Shown one piece after another: positions 35,080 through 44,597 of a DNA stretch of 50,065 nucleotides. Below the pieces are notes generated by a model. It was not told the origin of the DNA. It ran no database searches and saw only the letters and a program-made list of their open reading frames with translations. A program made the position numbers and the translations under genes. The stretch's first letter is position 1. Each line of letters begins with the position of its first letter. Source of the DNA: Hyphomonadaceae bacterium (lineage in GTDB: Bacteria; Pseudomonadota; Alphaproteobacteria; Caulobacterales; Hyphomonadaceae); the NCBI GenBank assembly GCA_022844475.1, contig JALHLR010000029.1, positions 1 through 50,065 of the forward strand, given 5' to 3'.

Positions 35080-35152
35080 GATGCGCGCCCCAGCGGATCA
35101 AGCCGCCCGCGCACCCGACCTTGCGCGCGGATCAGGCCCGACTCAACACGCG

Positions 35153-36004
35153 TCAGAGCGCAGGTCCGCGCTTGATACCGAGTTCGTCGCAGAGTTTTGC
35201 GATGGCGCGCAAATCGTCCCAGGCTTTGGCTTTGTCCTCAGGGCGGCGCAGCAGGTAGGCGGGATGCAGCACGGGGATGCAGGGGATCGCGGCGAGGCCT
35301 TCCTGCTGGTAGCTCAGCTTGCGGCCGCGCAGCTTCATGATGCCGTCGTCCTTGCCGAGCATGGCGCTGGTGGCGAACTTGCCGGCGGTGAGGAGGAGCT
35401 TCGGCTGCTTGAGTTCGATCTGGCGCAGCAGGAACGGCGCACACATCTGCATCTCGACGGGGGATGGGTCGCGGTTGCCGGGCGGGCGCCAGTAGATCAG
35501 GTTCGTGATGTAGACGTTCTCCTGCCGGCTGAGGCCGATGCTGGCCAGCATCCTGTCGAGCAATTGTCCGGCGCGGCCGACAAAGGGGAGGCCGCGGGCG
35601 TCTTCCTCGGCGCCGGGGGCCTCGCCGACGATCATGATGTCGGCGTTGTAGGCGCCGTCGCAGACGACGGTCGTCTTGGCGGCCTTCTTCAGCGGGCAGC
35701 CGTCATACTGTTCGACGATGGCGCGAAGTTCCGCGAGGGAGTTGGCCTGGGCGGCGAGGCGCCTGGCGTCGTTGATGGGGTTGTTGTTTAGCTTGCGGGG
35801 CGCGCCGCGCGGGGCGGCGGGCATGTCGGGCGTGCGGGCGATGGCGGGAGCGCGGGTTGGCGCGGCGGGGCGCGGGGCCGCAGCGCCCGGTGGACGCCAC
35901 GTCCGCAGGGCGCGCGCTTCCTCCAGCCCCATATCGGTCCAGAAATCAGCCAGAGCCCTCAGCGCCAAAAGATTGGGGGCCATTTCGGATTGGGGGTGCG
36001 TCAT
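35153..36004 (-). CDS. Uracil-DNA glycosylase, family 4/5 (Fe-S type)
   Basis: The 283-residue protein has a Pro-Ala rich N-terminal region (residues about 40-75) and then the family 4 UDG domain: YDGCPL with an Fe-S Cys, VVCDGAYNADIMIVGEAPGA, EEDARGLPFVGRAGQLLDRM, ITNLIYWRPPGNRDP, a Cys in MQMCAPFLL, and HPAYLLR near the C-terminus. It removes uracil from DNA. Start is ATG at 36004. It is divergent from ETF-QO, with 124 bases between them. Confidence 0.92.
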   Translation of the reverse strand: MTHPQSEMAPNLLALRALADFWTDMGLEEARALRTWRPPGAAAPRPAAPTRAPAIARTPDMPAAPRGAPRKLNNNPINDARRLAAQANSLAELRAIVEQYDGCPLKKAAKTTVVCDGAYNADIMIVGEAPGAEEDARGLPFVGRAGQLLDRMLASIGLSRQENVYITNLIYWRPPGNRDPSPVEMQMCAPFLLRQIELKQPKLLLTAGKFATSAMLGKDDGIMKLRGRKLSYQQEGLAAIPCIPVLHPAYLLRRPEDKAKAWDDLRAIAKLCDELGIKRGPAL

Positions 36005-36128
36005 GCCGCCCTTTGACTCCGTGCTTGTTGCATCTGATCCATGAGGCTAACTAGCCTGCAGGCATAGGGATTTCCGCCCAGGAGCGATTCATGGGCCGAT
36101 TCCTGCGGGGCATTCGGAGACCGTTATA

Positions 36129-37799
36129 ATGACTGAGGCCGTCGAGCGGGAGTCCATGGATTTCGACGTGGTCATCGTGGGCGCTGGCCCCGCTGGCCTC
36201 GCTGCGGCGATCCGCATCAAGCAGATGGCGGCCGAGACCGGCAAGGACGTTTCGGTTGTCGTGCTGGAGAAGGGCTCGGAAGTCGGGGCGCATATCCTGT
36301 CGGGAGCCGTGATGGACCCGCGCGCGATGGACGAGCTGATCCCGGACTGGAAGGAAAAGGGCTGCCCGTTCGAGACGCCGGTGACCAAGGACACGTTCCT
36401 GGTGCTGGGCGAGATGGGTTCAGTTCCGCTGCCCGTCTTCCTGATGCCGCCGATGCTGCACAACCACGGCATGTATATCGGCTCGCTGGGCAGCGTGACG
36501 CGCTGGATGGCGCAGCAGGCCGAAGCGCTGGGCGTGGAAATCTATCCTGGGTTCGCAGCGTCGGATCTCACTTACCGTGAAGACGGTTCCATCAAGGGCG
36601 TCGTCGCCGGCGTGATGGGGATCGAGAAGAATGGCGAGCCGGGGCCGAACTATTCGCCGGGCATGGAACTCAATGGCAAGTATGTCCTGATCGGCGAGGG
36701 CGTGCGTGGCTCGCTGGCCAAGCGCCTGATCCGCGACTTCAAGCTCGACAAAGATAGTCAGCCGCAGAAGTACGGCATCGGCATCAAGGAGCTGTGGCAA
36801 GTTCCCGCCGAGCAGCACAAGCCGGGGTTCGTGCAGCACACATTTGGATGGCCACTGGGCAATTCGACGGGCGGCGGCACGTTCATGTATCACTTTGGCG
36901 ATCGCTATGTGGCGATCGGGCTGGTGGTGCACCTCAACTACAAGAACCCGTGGCTGTCGCCGTTCGAGGAGTTCCAGCGCTTCAAGCATCACCCGGATGT
37001 GTCGAAGCATCTCGTGGGCGGCTCGCGCATTTCCTACGGCTCGCGTGCGATCACGGAGGGCGGCTGGCAGTCCATTCCGAAGCTGACCTTCCCGGGCGGC
37101 GCGCTGATCGGCTGCTCCGCCGGTTTCGTGAATCTGCCGCGCATCAAGGGCAGCCACAACGCGATGAAGACCGGCATGATGGCGGGCGAAGCTGCGTTCG
37201 CGGCTGTCGTCGATGGACGTCAGGGCGACGAGCTCACGGCTTACGCGCAGGCGTTCAAGACGAGCTGGGTGGCGAAGGAGCTGAAGGCTGTCCGCAATGC
37301 GAAGCCGCTGTGGACGAAGTTCGGCACTGCACTTGGTATTCCGCTGACGGGGCTCGACCTGTGGGTAAACACACTGCTGGGCCGGTTCTCGTTCTTCGGC
37401 ACGATGAAGCACGAGAAGACGGATGCGAAATCGCTGGAGCCGGCGGCCAAGCACAAGAAGATCGTCTATCCGAAACCGGACGGCGTGTTGTCGTTCGATC
37501 GCCTGACGAGCGTCGCGTATTCGTTCACCAACCATGGCGAGGACCAGCCGGCGCACCTTAAGGTCGCTGACATGGCGCTGCAGAAGTCGAGCGAGCTTGG
37601 GGTCTATGGCGGGCCGTCCAATCGCTATTGCCCGGCCGGCGTCTATGAATGGGTGGACGACGGCAAAGGCGACAAGCGCTTCCAAATCAACGCGCAGAAC
37701 TGCGTCCACTGCAAGACATGCGATATCAAGGACCCGAACCAGAACATCACCTGGACGACGCCCGAGGGCAGCGGCGGGCCGAACTATCCGAACATGTAG
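36129..37799 (+). CDS. Electron transfer flavoprotein-ubiquinone oxidoreductase
   Basis: The 556-residue protein has an N-terminal FAD-binding VIVGAGPAGLAAAIRIKQMA, the quinone and FAD domains with HTFGWPLGNSTGGGTFMYHF and AGFVNLPRIKGSHNAMKTGM, and a C-terminal 4Fe-4S region with CPAGVYEW, NCVHCKTCDIKDPNQNITW and the terminal GGPNYPNM. All four cluster Cys are present. It accepts electrons from EtfAB and reduces ubiquinone at the inner membrane, linking acyl-CoA oxidation to respiration. A second ATG at 36156 begins at the FAD motif, but the first keeps normal length. Confidence 0.97.
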   Translation: MTEAVERESMDFDVVIVGAGPAGLAAAIRIKQMAAETGKDVSVVVLEKGSEVGAHILSGAVMDPRAMDELIPDWKEKGCPFETPVTKDTFLVLGEMGSVPLPVFLMPPMLHNHGMYIGSLGSVTRWMAQQAEALGVEIYPGFAASDLTYREDGSIKGVVAGVMGIEKNGEPGPNYSPGMELNGKYVLIGEGVRGSLAKRLIRDFKLDKDSQPQKYGIGIKELWQVPAEQHKPGFVQHTFGWPLGNSTGGGTFMYHFGDRYVAIGLVVHLNYKNPWLSPFEEFQRFKHHPDVSKHLVGGSRISYGSRAITEGGWQSIPKLTFPGGALIGCSAGFVNLPRIKGSHNAMKTGMMAGEAAFAAVVDGRQGDELTAYAQAFKTSWVAKELKAVRNAKPLWTKFGTALGIPLTGLDLWVNTLLGRFSFFGTMKHEKTDAKSLEPAAKHKKIVYPKPDGVLSFDRLTSVAYSFTNHGEDQPAHLKVADMALQKSSELGVYGGPSNRYCPAGVYEWVDDGKGDKRFQINAQNCVHCKTCDIKDPNQNITWTTPEGSGGPNYPNM

Positions 37800-37816
37800 G
37801 CTGCGAAGGTCGGGGG

Positions 37817-38356
37817 GTGAGCGTGCGGGCCGGAATCGTTTTCATGCGCGGCGTGCTGATCTCTTCGGTCGCGCTGTTGCCGTCGGGATGCCTTTCCGGC
37901 GCGCTCCAGGAATTCGGCAGCACTGGCTGCCGGACGGTTTACGTGCTGAGCGGCGGTGTGGTGCAACCGGTGAACAGCTGCGGCGGCATTCCGCGTGACG
38001 GGCTGATGGCGCAGACATCGGCGGGTGCGACGGGCAAGGATCTTGTGGCCTTGCTCGCTGCGCCGAAGTTCGAGGCGGACGCGTTTTATACCGGCGTCGA
38101 TACGCCAGAGGACAGAGCGCCGCTCACCAAGATCGTCAACGATGCGGTGCGCGATGTGATCGGGATGCCGGAGCCGCGAGATGCGGCGGGCGTGCGCCGG
38201 AGGCTGGCGCTGTCCCTCGTATCGCTGGACGTGTTTGCGACGGAGGATCGTGAGCATGCGCTGATGTATCTGGTGCTTGCATGGCGGGCGGCGGGGTTCC
38301 TGTCGGAGAGTGGTCTCGCCGGCGTACCGGATGATCAGGTGCTGCAGGCTGCATGA
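37817..38356 (+). CDS. Lipoprotein with GCRTVYV motif, function unknown
   Basis: Read from GTG at 37817 the protein has 179 residues (an ATG at 37844 gives 170). A lipobox lies in LLPSGC. The mature start FGSTGCRTVYVLSGGVVQPV then NSCGGIPRD is nearly repeated at the start of the lipoprotein at 38744 (GCRTVYVFTGGGVQPMNTCG), so both share an N-terminal module with two Cys. The rest is helical and unlike known families. It follows ETF-QO by 17 bases and is followed by a 55-residue membrane protein one base later. GTG start is favoured by GAAGG upstream. Confidence 0.65.
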   Translation: MSVRAGIVFMRGVLISSVALLPSGCLSGALQEFGSTGCRTVYVLSGGVVQPVNSCGGIPRDGLMAQTSAGATGKDLVALLAAPKFEADAFYTGVDTPEDRAPLTKIVNDAVRDVIGMPEPRDAAGVRRRLALSLVSLDVFATEDREHALMYLVLAWRAAGFLSESGLAGVPDDQVLQAA

Positions 38357-38357
38357 A

Positions 38358-38525
38358 ATGAGCGACGACAATGTAATCCGGTTCCGCAAGCCGCCGCCGC
38401 CAAAGAAGCCGAGGCGTCCATTGCGGGTGTCTCCGTGGGTCGTCCTGATCATTGGCGCGCTCGCCGTCGGCGGCGTGACCTATATGCTGAACCAGCAGAA
38501 CGCCGCTCAGCTTGTCAGGGAGTGA
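38358..38525 (+). CDS. 55-residue single-pass membrane protein
   Basis: MSDDNVIRFRKPPPPKKPRR gives a polar Pro and basic N-terminus, then one membrane segment WVVLIIGALAVGGVTYML and a short polar tail. The basic side suggests the N-terminus stays in the cytoplasm. It starts one base after the preceding stop, so it is part of that operon. Function unknown. Confidence 0.6.
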   Translation: MSDDNVIRFRKPPPPKKPRRPLRVSPWVVLIIGALAVGGVTYMLNQQNAAQLVRE

Positions 38526-38743
38526 CTGTCCTGAAGGCGCGCGTCGTCGTGAGCTTTCGCTCGCCTACGTCGTGAGCTGGGATCGGGCCTGCGAGGAGCG
38601 ACGCGTGCCGGTCGCTTTTGGTCTGAACGAAAAGCCTGTCACACGCGCCCGCCCGGTATCCGCCGCTTTAACGCCAAAAAGGGTGATGCAACTGGGGCTC
38701 CGGCTCGGTTGAGCCTTTGGTTGTGTTCGGATAGCGTCGGCAG

Positions 38744-40798
38744 ATGAAACACCTGAAACTTCGCCTGATACTTGCGGCTTCGGCGGCCGTGCTGCTTGCC
38801 GGGTGCGCCACGGGCGGCGTGCCGGGGTTCGGCGACATGGGCGGGTGCCGGACAGTCTATGTGTTCACAGGCGGCGGCGTGCAGCCGATGAATACCTGCG
38901 GGCAGCTACCGCGCGATTCACTTGCCGTGCAGAAGGCGATGATTGCGCCGCTGCCGGAAGGCGATGCGCCGGTAGATCCTTCCGCGGCGCCTGCTCCTGT
39001 GGTGACGCCGGTGTCGGCGGCTGCAGCGGCGACGGCGCCGTTCGATGCGCCGATGGCGCCGTATGCAAGCCCCAACGCGATGATCGAGAACGCCGACATG
39101 AATGCGTTCATGACCCGCGTGCGGAGCGAGTTCGCACGATCCGACAGTGCGGGGGCGTGGGGCTACATGATTGTGGACGCCATCGCGGCGAACGATCCAG
39201 CGACGGCCCAGAGCGTGATCGATGCACTCGAAGGCAAGCCGCCGCAGGAGTGGATGGGGTCGGTTCATCTCAAGCCGTGGGTGCTGGCGTTCAACAATCG
39301 CGCCGACGAGGCGAAGGCTGAGATGGTAAAGCTGCGTCGCGCGCTGCCGTCGGCGACGGTGCTCGGGCATCGCGCGCTGCTGGCCGAGGGGCTGGGTGAT
39401 TATGTAGGCGCGCTGGCTGTCTATGATGAGGCGCCGGATGAGTTCGATGCACCTGATCCTGCCGAAGCGGGATCGATGACATATTTTGCCCGGGCGCGTG
39501 CGTTCAATGCGCAACGTCTGCTGGCCTTGCGACAGGCGGAGCTGCTGCGCGGGCTCAATCGCGATGCGGAGGCGGTGGCGCTGCTGACGCGGCTGCTCGC
39601 GGCAACGCCGCAGGATGGCTATGTCGAATCCCGGCTGGACGCCGCGAAGTCGGGCGAGGATCGATGGAAGCCGCGCACGCTGAAGCAGGCGATGGCGCTG
39701 GCAATCGGAGATCAGGCGGACCTGGTCGAGGAACAGGAGGCCATCATGGCCGCGATGAGCGGCCGTGGCGCGAAGGCGCCGTTCAACCATCTCCTGTCGT
39801 CGATGCGCCAGAGCGCGCTGCTGGTCGATCCGGACAATGGCGAGATCCGCATCAGCGAGGCGGGCAAGCTGTACGCGCAGGGCAAGTTCGAGCCGGCACT
39901 GCGCGTTTCGCAGATAGGCAATCCGCGCAAGGAGCATGCGGCGCTGCTGCAATCGACCGCGGGGCTCGCGGCGCTGGAGCTGGGTTCGCCGGAGACCATG
40001 GAGGCGATGGTCGAGCGCTCGCTGAAGATCGACAACAGCGCGGATGCGAAAGTCCAGGCGGCGAGTTCGCTGGTGTCGGCGAACAGGATTCCCCGCGCGC
40101 TGCAGCTGATCGACCAGGCGATGAAGCAGGGCCGGATGTCAGATGCGCAGCGGGTGTTCGCGCTGCTGACGCGCTCGCAGGCGAACAGCCAGGGCGGCAA
40201 CATGGCGCTGGCAGTGAGTGATGCGCGCGCGGCGCGCGCGATCCGTGACGATGAGTCGACGCAGCAATTCCTCGCCTCCCTGCTGGTAGATACAGCGGAG
40301 CGACAGGAGGGGCTCGGCATCATGCGGAAGATGCTGGCGGACTCGCCAGACAATACCGGGCTGATGAATAACTTCGGCTACGCGCTGGTGGACGGGTTCG
40401 CGAGCGATGCGGAACTGGACGAAGGCTTCCGCATGCTGAAGCAGGCGATCCGACTGACGCCGGACGAGCCGAACCTGCTGGATTCGATCGGATGGGCCTA
40501 CTATCAGTATGGCGACTTCCGGGAAGCCAACCGCTTCATCGAGATGGCGCTGGAGGCCTATGAGCCGTTCGGGCACTGGGAGCTGTCTGATCATCTCGGC
40601 GACGTGAAGTGGCGCCTTGGCGAGCCGGACGAGGCCCGCAAGCACTGGCGCGAGGCGCTTACCGCCTACCCGCCGGCGGACAGCGTGGCGCGGATCGAGG
40701 CCAAGCTGCGCGACGGGCTGAATACGCCCGCGCCCGTGCGCCGCGATACGCCGGAGGTTCCGCTCAACCAGCGGGACGAAAACATCAGCGATATCTGA
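38744..40798 (+). CDS. TPR lipoprotein with GCRTVYV motif
   Basis: The 684-residue protein starts MKHLKLRLILAASAAVLLAG then CA, a lipoprotein signal. The N-terminal module GCRTVYVFTGGGVQPMNTCG matches that of the lipoprotein at 37817, followed by an Ala-Pro linker (residues about 70-110). Most of the rest is helical repeats of TPR type, clearest near the C-terminus: NTGLMNNFGYALVDGFASDA, PDEPNLLDSIGWAYYQYGDF and ELSDHLGDVKWRLGEPDEAR. It is likely a periplasmic scaffold on the inner or outer membrane. It is the first of two TPR lipoprotein genes before ispE. Confidence 0.8.
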   Translation: MKHLKLRLILAASAAVLLAGCATGGVPGFGDMGGCRTVYVFTGGGVQPMNTCGQLPRDSLAVQKAMIAPLPEGDAPVDPSAAPAPVVTPVSAAAAATAPFDAPMAPYASPNAMIENADMNAFMTRVRSEFARSDSAGAWGYMIVDAIAANDPATAQSVIDALEGKPPQEWMGSVHLKPWVLAFNNRADEAKAEMVKLRRALPSATVLGHRALLAEGLGDYVGALAVYDEAPDEFDAPDPAEAGSMTYFARARAFNAQRLLALRQAELLRGLNRDAEAVALLTRLLAATPQDGYVESRLDAAKSGEDRWKPRTLKQAMALAIGDQADLVEEQEAIMAAMSGRGAKAPFNHLLSSMRQSALLVDPDNGEIRISEAGKLYAQGKFEPALRVSQIGNPRKEHAALLQSTAGLAALELGSPETMEAMVERSLKIDNSADAKVQAASSLVSANRIPRALQLIDQAMKQGRMSDAQRVFALLTRSQANSQGGNMALAVSDARAARAIRDDESTQQFLASLLVDTAERQEGLGIMRKMLADSPDNTGLMNNFGYALVDGFASDAELDEGFRMLKQAIRLTPDEPNLLDSIGWAYYQYGDFREANRFIEMALEAYEPFGHWELSDHLGDVKWRLGEPDEARKHWREALTAYPPADSVARIEAKLRDGLNTPAPVRRDTPEVPLNQRDENISDI

Positions 40799-40877
40799 GG
40801 CTGTCTGGCCGCATAGCCGAAAACCTTAACCGTACCTGCCGGTTGATGCGGCGGACGGCTTCGGGCAACGTGCGCGG

Positions 40878-42638
40878 ATGTGGTCAGGAAAAGTGCCGCC
40901 CGGATTCCGGGCGCGGCTAGCATTGTTTTCAGGGGCGGCCTTGTCCGCGTTGGCGATAAGCGGATGCGCCATCTCGCCCGCGGCGCCACCTTGGTTCTCT
41001 GCCGAAATGCTTGAGGAACTGCGCACGCAGCAGGAGTATGCGGACTTCATAACGGCCCGCTATGCCGTGATGACCGGCGATCCGGCTGCCGCAGCGACAT
41101 ACTACCGCCGCGCGTGGACGAGTTCGCCGGGCGATCCGGGGCTGCTCGAGCGCGCGACGATCTCGACATTGGCGGCGGGTGACGCGGTGGCTGCGATCAA
41201 ACTGGCCCGAGGCGCGTCCGCGGACGCAGCCGACGATGCGCCGAGCGCGCAGCTGGCGCTGATCATCGACGACATCGCGGAGGGCCGGCTGAAATCGGCG
41301 CAGACGCGCTTGCGCAAGCCCGTGCTTGGCGCGCTGAATGTGGATCTCGCCGGCTTTCTCTCCGTGTGGCTGACGGCGTTCGAGAATGGGCAGCGTGGCG
41401 TGGTCGAGGCCGATCAGCTTCCGGGTCGGCGCATGGTGGCGGGCGAGCAGGCGGCGCTGAAGGCGATGGTGCTGATGCAGGCAGGCCGCGACGACGAGGC
41501 GGCGGAGTTCTTCCGGCAGGCGTTGCGCATGCCGCTGGCGACGCGCGACGCAGTGGCGACGATGGGCGCGAGCCTGCAGGCCTCGCGCGGGAATTTGCAG
41601 GGCGCGCGCGAGCTGATTGCGCTGGTGGCGGGCGACGATGAGGGCGGGCCCGGCGTCGCGCGCGTGCTGGCGGATCTGGGTGCTGGCCGGAAGATTGTGC
41701 GGCCGAAGCTGACGGCGCGCAGCGGCGCGGCGATGGCGATGTTTGTCGCGTCGGGCACGGGGCTGGTTCGGTCGAGCCCTGAGCTGTCGGCGATGCGGCA
41801 CGCGCTGGTGCTGCACCTCGATCCGGATCTTGCGGCGGCGCGCTTTGCGCTGGCGGATGCCTATACGCGCCAGGACAGGCCGGATGCAGCGCTGGCTGCG
41901 CTGCAGTCCATCCCGGATTCATCAGCCTGGGCGGCCGATGCGCGGATGGAAGCTGCGGCTGTGCTGAATGCGGACGAGAAGCCGGCCGAAGCGCTGGTGA
42001 TGGGGGATCGCGCGCTGGCGTTGTCGCAGCGTCGGGAAATCCTGGTGCGCGCAGGCGACCTCAACCGGTTCAATGGACGGCTCGACATAGCGCGCAAGCT
42101 GTATGACCAGGTGATCGCTGCCGATACGACCCGCGGGCGTGCGGACTGGATGGTGCTGTATGCGCGGGCGACAGTCCGCAACGAGGCGGCGGACTGGGCC
42201 GGTGCGGAAGACGACCTCAAGGCTGCAATGGCGATCGAGCCGGATCGGCCGGAGCTTCTCAACTATCTCGGCTACGGCTGGATCAAGCAGGGCAAGCGCA
42301 TCGAGGAAGGACTGGCCCTGATCACGCGCGCAGCGGAATCGCGGCCTGACCAGGGCTATATCCTCGACAGCCTCGGATGGGCGCATTACCAGCTCGGGCA
42401 CTACGATGTGGCGATCGAGCATCTCGAACGCGCGGCGGAATTGTCGCCCATCGATCCGGAGATTCTCGATCATCTTGGGGATGCCTACTGGCGCTCCGGG
42501 CGGCAGGAAGACGCGCGCTTCGAATGGCTCGCCGCGCTCCGCCTGAAGCCGGAAGCCGCGCGCGAGATAACGCTGCGAGAGAAGCTTGAGAAGGGCTTGC
42601 CAGCGATGCCGGGAGCGCGTCTAGCTTCGCGTCCATGA
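40878..42638 (+). CDS. TPR lipoprotein upstream of ispE
   Basis: The 586-residue protein begins MWSGKVPPGFRARLALFSGA with lipobox AISGC, then a helical solenoid. TPR units are clearest at the end: PELLNYLGYGWIKQGKRIEE, YILDSLGWAHYQLGHYDVAI and PEILDHLGDAYWRSGRQEDA. The C-terminal repeats resemble those of the preceding protein, so the two are distant paralogues. Its TGA overlaps the ispE start by four bases (ATGA), giving coupled translation with an isoprenoid gene. Confidence 0.85.
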   Translation: MWSGKVPPGFRARLALFSGAALSALAISGCAISPAAPPWFSAEMLEELRTQQEYADFITARYAVMTGDPAAAATYYRRAWTSSPGDPGLLERATISTLAAGDAVAAIKLARGASADAADDAPSAQLALIIDDIAEGRLKSAQTRLRKPVLGALNVDLAGFLSVWLTAFENGQRGVVEADQLPGRRMVAGEQAALKAMVLMQAGRDDEAAEFFRQALRMPLATRDAVATMGASLQASRGNLQGARELIALVAGDDEGGPGVARVLADLGAGRKIVRPKLTARSGAAMAMFVASGTGLVRSSPELSAMRHALVLHLDPDLAAARFALADAYTRQDRPDAALAALQSIPDSSAWAADARMEAAAVLNADEKPAEALVMGDRALALSQRREILVRAGDLNRFNGRLDIARKLYDQVIAADTTRGRADWMVLYARATVRNEAADWAGAEDDLKAAMAIEPDRPELLNYLGYGWIKQGKRIEEGLALITRAAESRPDQGYILDSLGWAHYQLGHYDVAIEHLERAAELSPIDPEILDHLGDAYWRSGRQEDARFEWLAALRLKPEAAREITLREKLEKGLPAMPGARLASRP

Positions 42639-43555
42639 GCCTCTCTCCTGATCGCGCGAACTTCTCCACGGCGTGGGCGCCGGCGAAGGTGAACCTTTAC
42701 CTGCATGTGGGCACGTCGGGCCCGGGCGGGCTTCACCCGGTGGACAGCCTGGTGATGTTTGCCGATACGCGCGCGGCGGATCGCATTCATGCCCGGCCCG
42801 CGCCGCATGTTTCGCTGAGTGTCGAGGGGCCGGGGGCCAGGCAGCTCAAGCACGCGCCGAACAATCTTGCGCTCGCGGCGGCGATGGCGTTGCGCGATGC
42901 GTGCGATCGCACGGGGCTGGGCGCGGGGCTGACGCTGCACAAGGTGCTGCCGATTGCCGGTGGCGTCGGCGGGGGGTCATCCGATGCGGCGGCGACGCTG
43001 CTTGTGCTCAACGAGATGTGGGGCGTGGAGTTTGGCGAGGCCGCGCTGGAACGAATCGCCGTGCAGCTGGGCTCTGATGTGCCGGCTTGCGTGCGGCAGC
43101 GGCCACTCGTGATGCGCGGGACAGGGGAGCGGCTGATCGATGTCGCGGCGCCGGACCTGCCGGCTATTCTTGTCAATCCGGGCATCATGCTGGAGACGCG
43201 CAAGGTGTTCGACCGGTTCGATCGGATGGGTGCGAACCGGACGTTTCGCGAGATGGAGCCGCCATGGGGCGAGGGGCCGCAGGAGCTTGCCGCCGGGCTG
43301 AGGGAGTTTCGCAATGACCTGGAGCCTGCAGCGCTCGCGCTGTGTCCAGAGATTGGCCGCGCGCTGAAGCTCATGCAGGCGCAGCCTGGTTGTCTGCTAG
43401 CGCGCATGTCGGGCAGCGGGCCGACATGCTTTGCCCTGTTCGGCAGCGACGCCGAAGCAGCGGCTGCAGCCGCGGCAATCAGCGAGGCGAAAAAGAAATA
43501 CTGGGTAAAGGCGACGATCTTCCGCGGCGCGCCGCCGGTTCCTGTCGATGACTGA
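42635..43555 (+). CDS. ispE: 4-diphosphocytidyl-2-C-methyl-D-erythritol kinase
   Basis: The 306-residue enzyme is a GHMP kinase: WAPAKVNLYLHVG at the start, the ATP-binding LPIAGGVGGGSSDAAATLLV near residues 105-124, QLGSDVPACV and the C-terminal ARMSGSGPTCFALFG. It phosphorylates CDP-methylerythritol in the MEP isoprenoid pathway. The start ATG overlaps the upstream TPR stop, and the stop overlaps the next gene by eight bases, so all three are one transcript unit. Confidence 0.96.
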   Translation: MSLSPDRANFSTAWAPAKVNLYLHVGTSGPGGLHPVDSLVMFADTRAADRIHARPAPHVSLSVEGPGARQLKHAPNNLALAAAMALRDACDRTGLGAGLTLHKVLPIAGGVGGGSSDAAATLLVLNEMWGVEFGEAALERIAVQLGSDVPACVRQRPLVMRGTGERLIDVAAPDLPAILVNPGIMLETRKVFDRFDRMGANRTFREMEPPWGEGPQELAAGLREFRNDLEPAALALCPEIGRALKLMQAQPGCLLARMSGSGPTCFALFGSDAEAAAAAAAISEAKKKYWVKATIFRGAPPVPVDD

Positions 43556-44594
43556 GCTTTGGCACATCCTGGCGGTGTTCGCCCTGGCGGCGGCGCCGTC
43601 GGCCTTGCTGTGCCGCGTGGTGATAACGCTGCGGATCGTCGATGCGCCGACCGAAGCGCGCAAGCTGCAGAAGGCGCCGGTGCCGACTGCTGGCGGCCTC
43701 GCCGTGGCGCTGTCGGCGGTGCTGGCGTTCGCGACTTATGCGGAGGTCTCGCACTTCGGTTACGATCTCGGGCTGATCGTTGCAGGCGCTGGATCGCTCG
43801 CAGTGCTCGCGGTGGGCCTTGCCGACGACATATTGAAGCTGCAGGCGATCGTGAAGCTGGCGCTGATCGCGGTGCTAGCTGTTGCAATGACGGCGCTTGG
43901 CCTGCGCGCGGAGATGATGGGGTTCTGGCCGGGGGCGTCGCTTGAGCTGCCGCTGCTGCTTGCGATAGCGGGGTCAGCATTCTGGCTGATTGTGGTGATC
44001 AACGCGGTGAACTTCATGGACGGCGCCAACGGGCTGTCGATGGGGATGGCATGCGTGGCGGCGATCGGGCTGGCGGTGTGCGGTGCGGTGACGGGGGCCT
44101 GGCACATCTCTCTTGCCGCGGCGGCGCTGGCGGGCGGGCTCGCGGGATTTCTCGTGTGGAATGTGCAGGGGCTGCTGTATGTCGGTGATGCTGGTGCGCT
44201 GTTCACGGGCGCGCTGCTGGGCGGGCTGGGGCTCGAGCTGGTGCGGCTGCGGCCTGACCTGCTGTTCGTGCCGGCGATCCTGTTGCTGCCATTCCTGTCG
44301 GACGTTTTGCTGACGCTGGCGTGGCGATCGAAGCACGGCAAGAAGCTGTGGGTTGCGCACCTTGATCACAGCTACCAGATCGCGCTGAAGACGGGGCTGA
44401 AGCATTCGCAGATCGCGGGCGTGCATGCGGTGTGGGCGCTGAATGCGGCCGTGGTGGCCGTCGGTGCGACGATGCTGGGCGGTTATGCGCCGGTGGTCGC
44501 GTTCACCGCGTTGCTGGCCATCTCGGTATGGGTGCACTGGCGCATCCGCCGCGCGGGCGTCGCGAACGGGCTGGTTGGCGCGGATGTGCTGTAG
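43548..44594 (+). CDS. WecA/MraY-type polyprenyl-phosphate phosphoglycosyltransferase
   Basis: The 348-residue membrane protein has about ten segments and the PNPT family motifs: KLQKAPVPTAGGLAVALSAV, the Asp-rich LADDILKL, NAVNFMDGANGLSMGM with catalytic Asp and Asn, LYVGDAGALFTGALLGG and the late HLDHSYQIALKTGLKHSQIA with His. It moves a sugar phosphate from a nucleotide sugar to undecaprenyl phosphate. Lack of a full MraY signature suggests WecA/WbpL-like use for O-antigen or exopolysaccharide. It overlaps ispE by eight bases and converges with ispB. Confidence 0.88.
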   Translation: MTELWHILAVFALAAAPSALLCRVVITLRIVDAPTEARKLQKAPVPTAGGLAVALSAVLAFATYAEVSHFGYDLGLIVAGAGSLAVLAVGLADDILKLQAIVKLALIAVLAVAMTALGLRAEMMGFWPGASLELPLLLAIAGSAFWLIVVINAVNFMDGANGLSMGMACVAAIGLAVCGAVTGAWHISLAAAALAGGLAGFLVWNVQGLLYVGDAGALFTGALLGGLGLELVRLRPDLLFVPAILLLPFLSDVLLTLAWRSKHGKKLWVAHLDHSYQIALKTGLKHSQIAGVHAVWALNAAVVAVGATMLGGYAPVVAFTALLAISVWVHWRIRRAGVANGLVGADVL

Positions 44595-44597
44595 CGG

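Noticed and set aside
36420..37709. Long open frame on the minus strand opposite ETF-QO
   Set aside because: Basic, low-information residue content and full overlap with a complete, well-known gene; such antisense frames are common at high GC.
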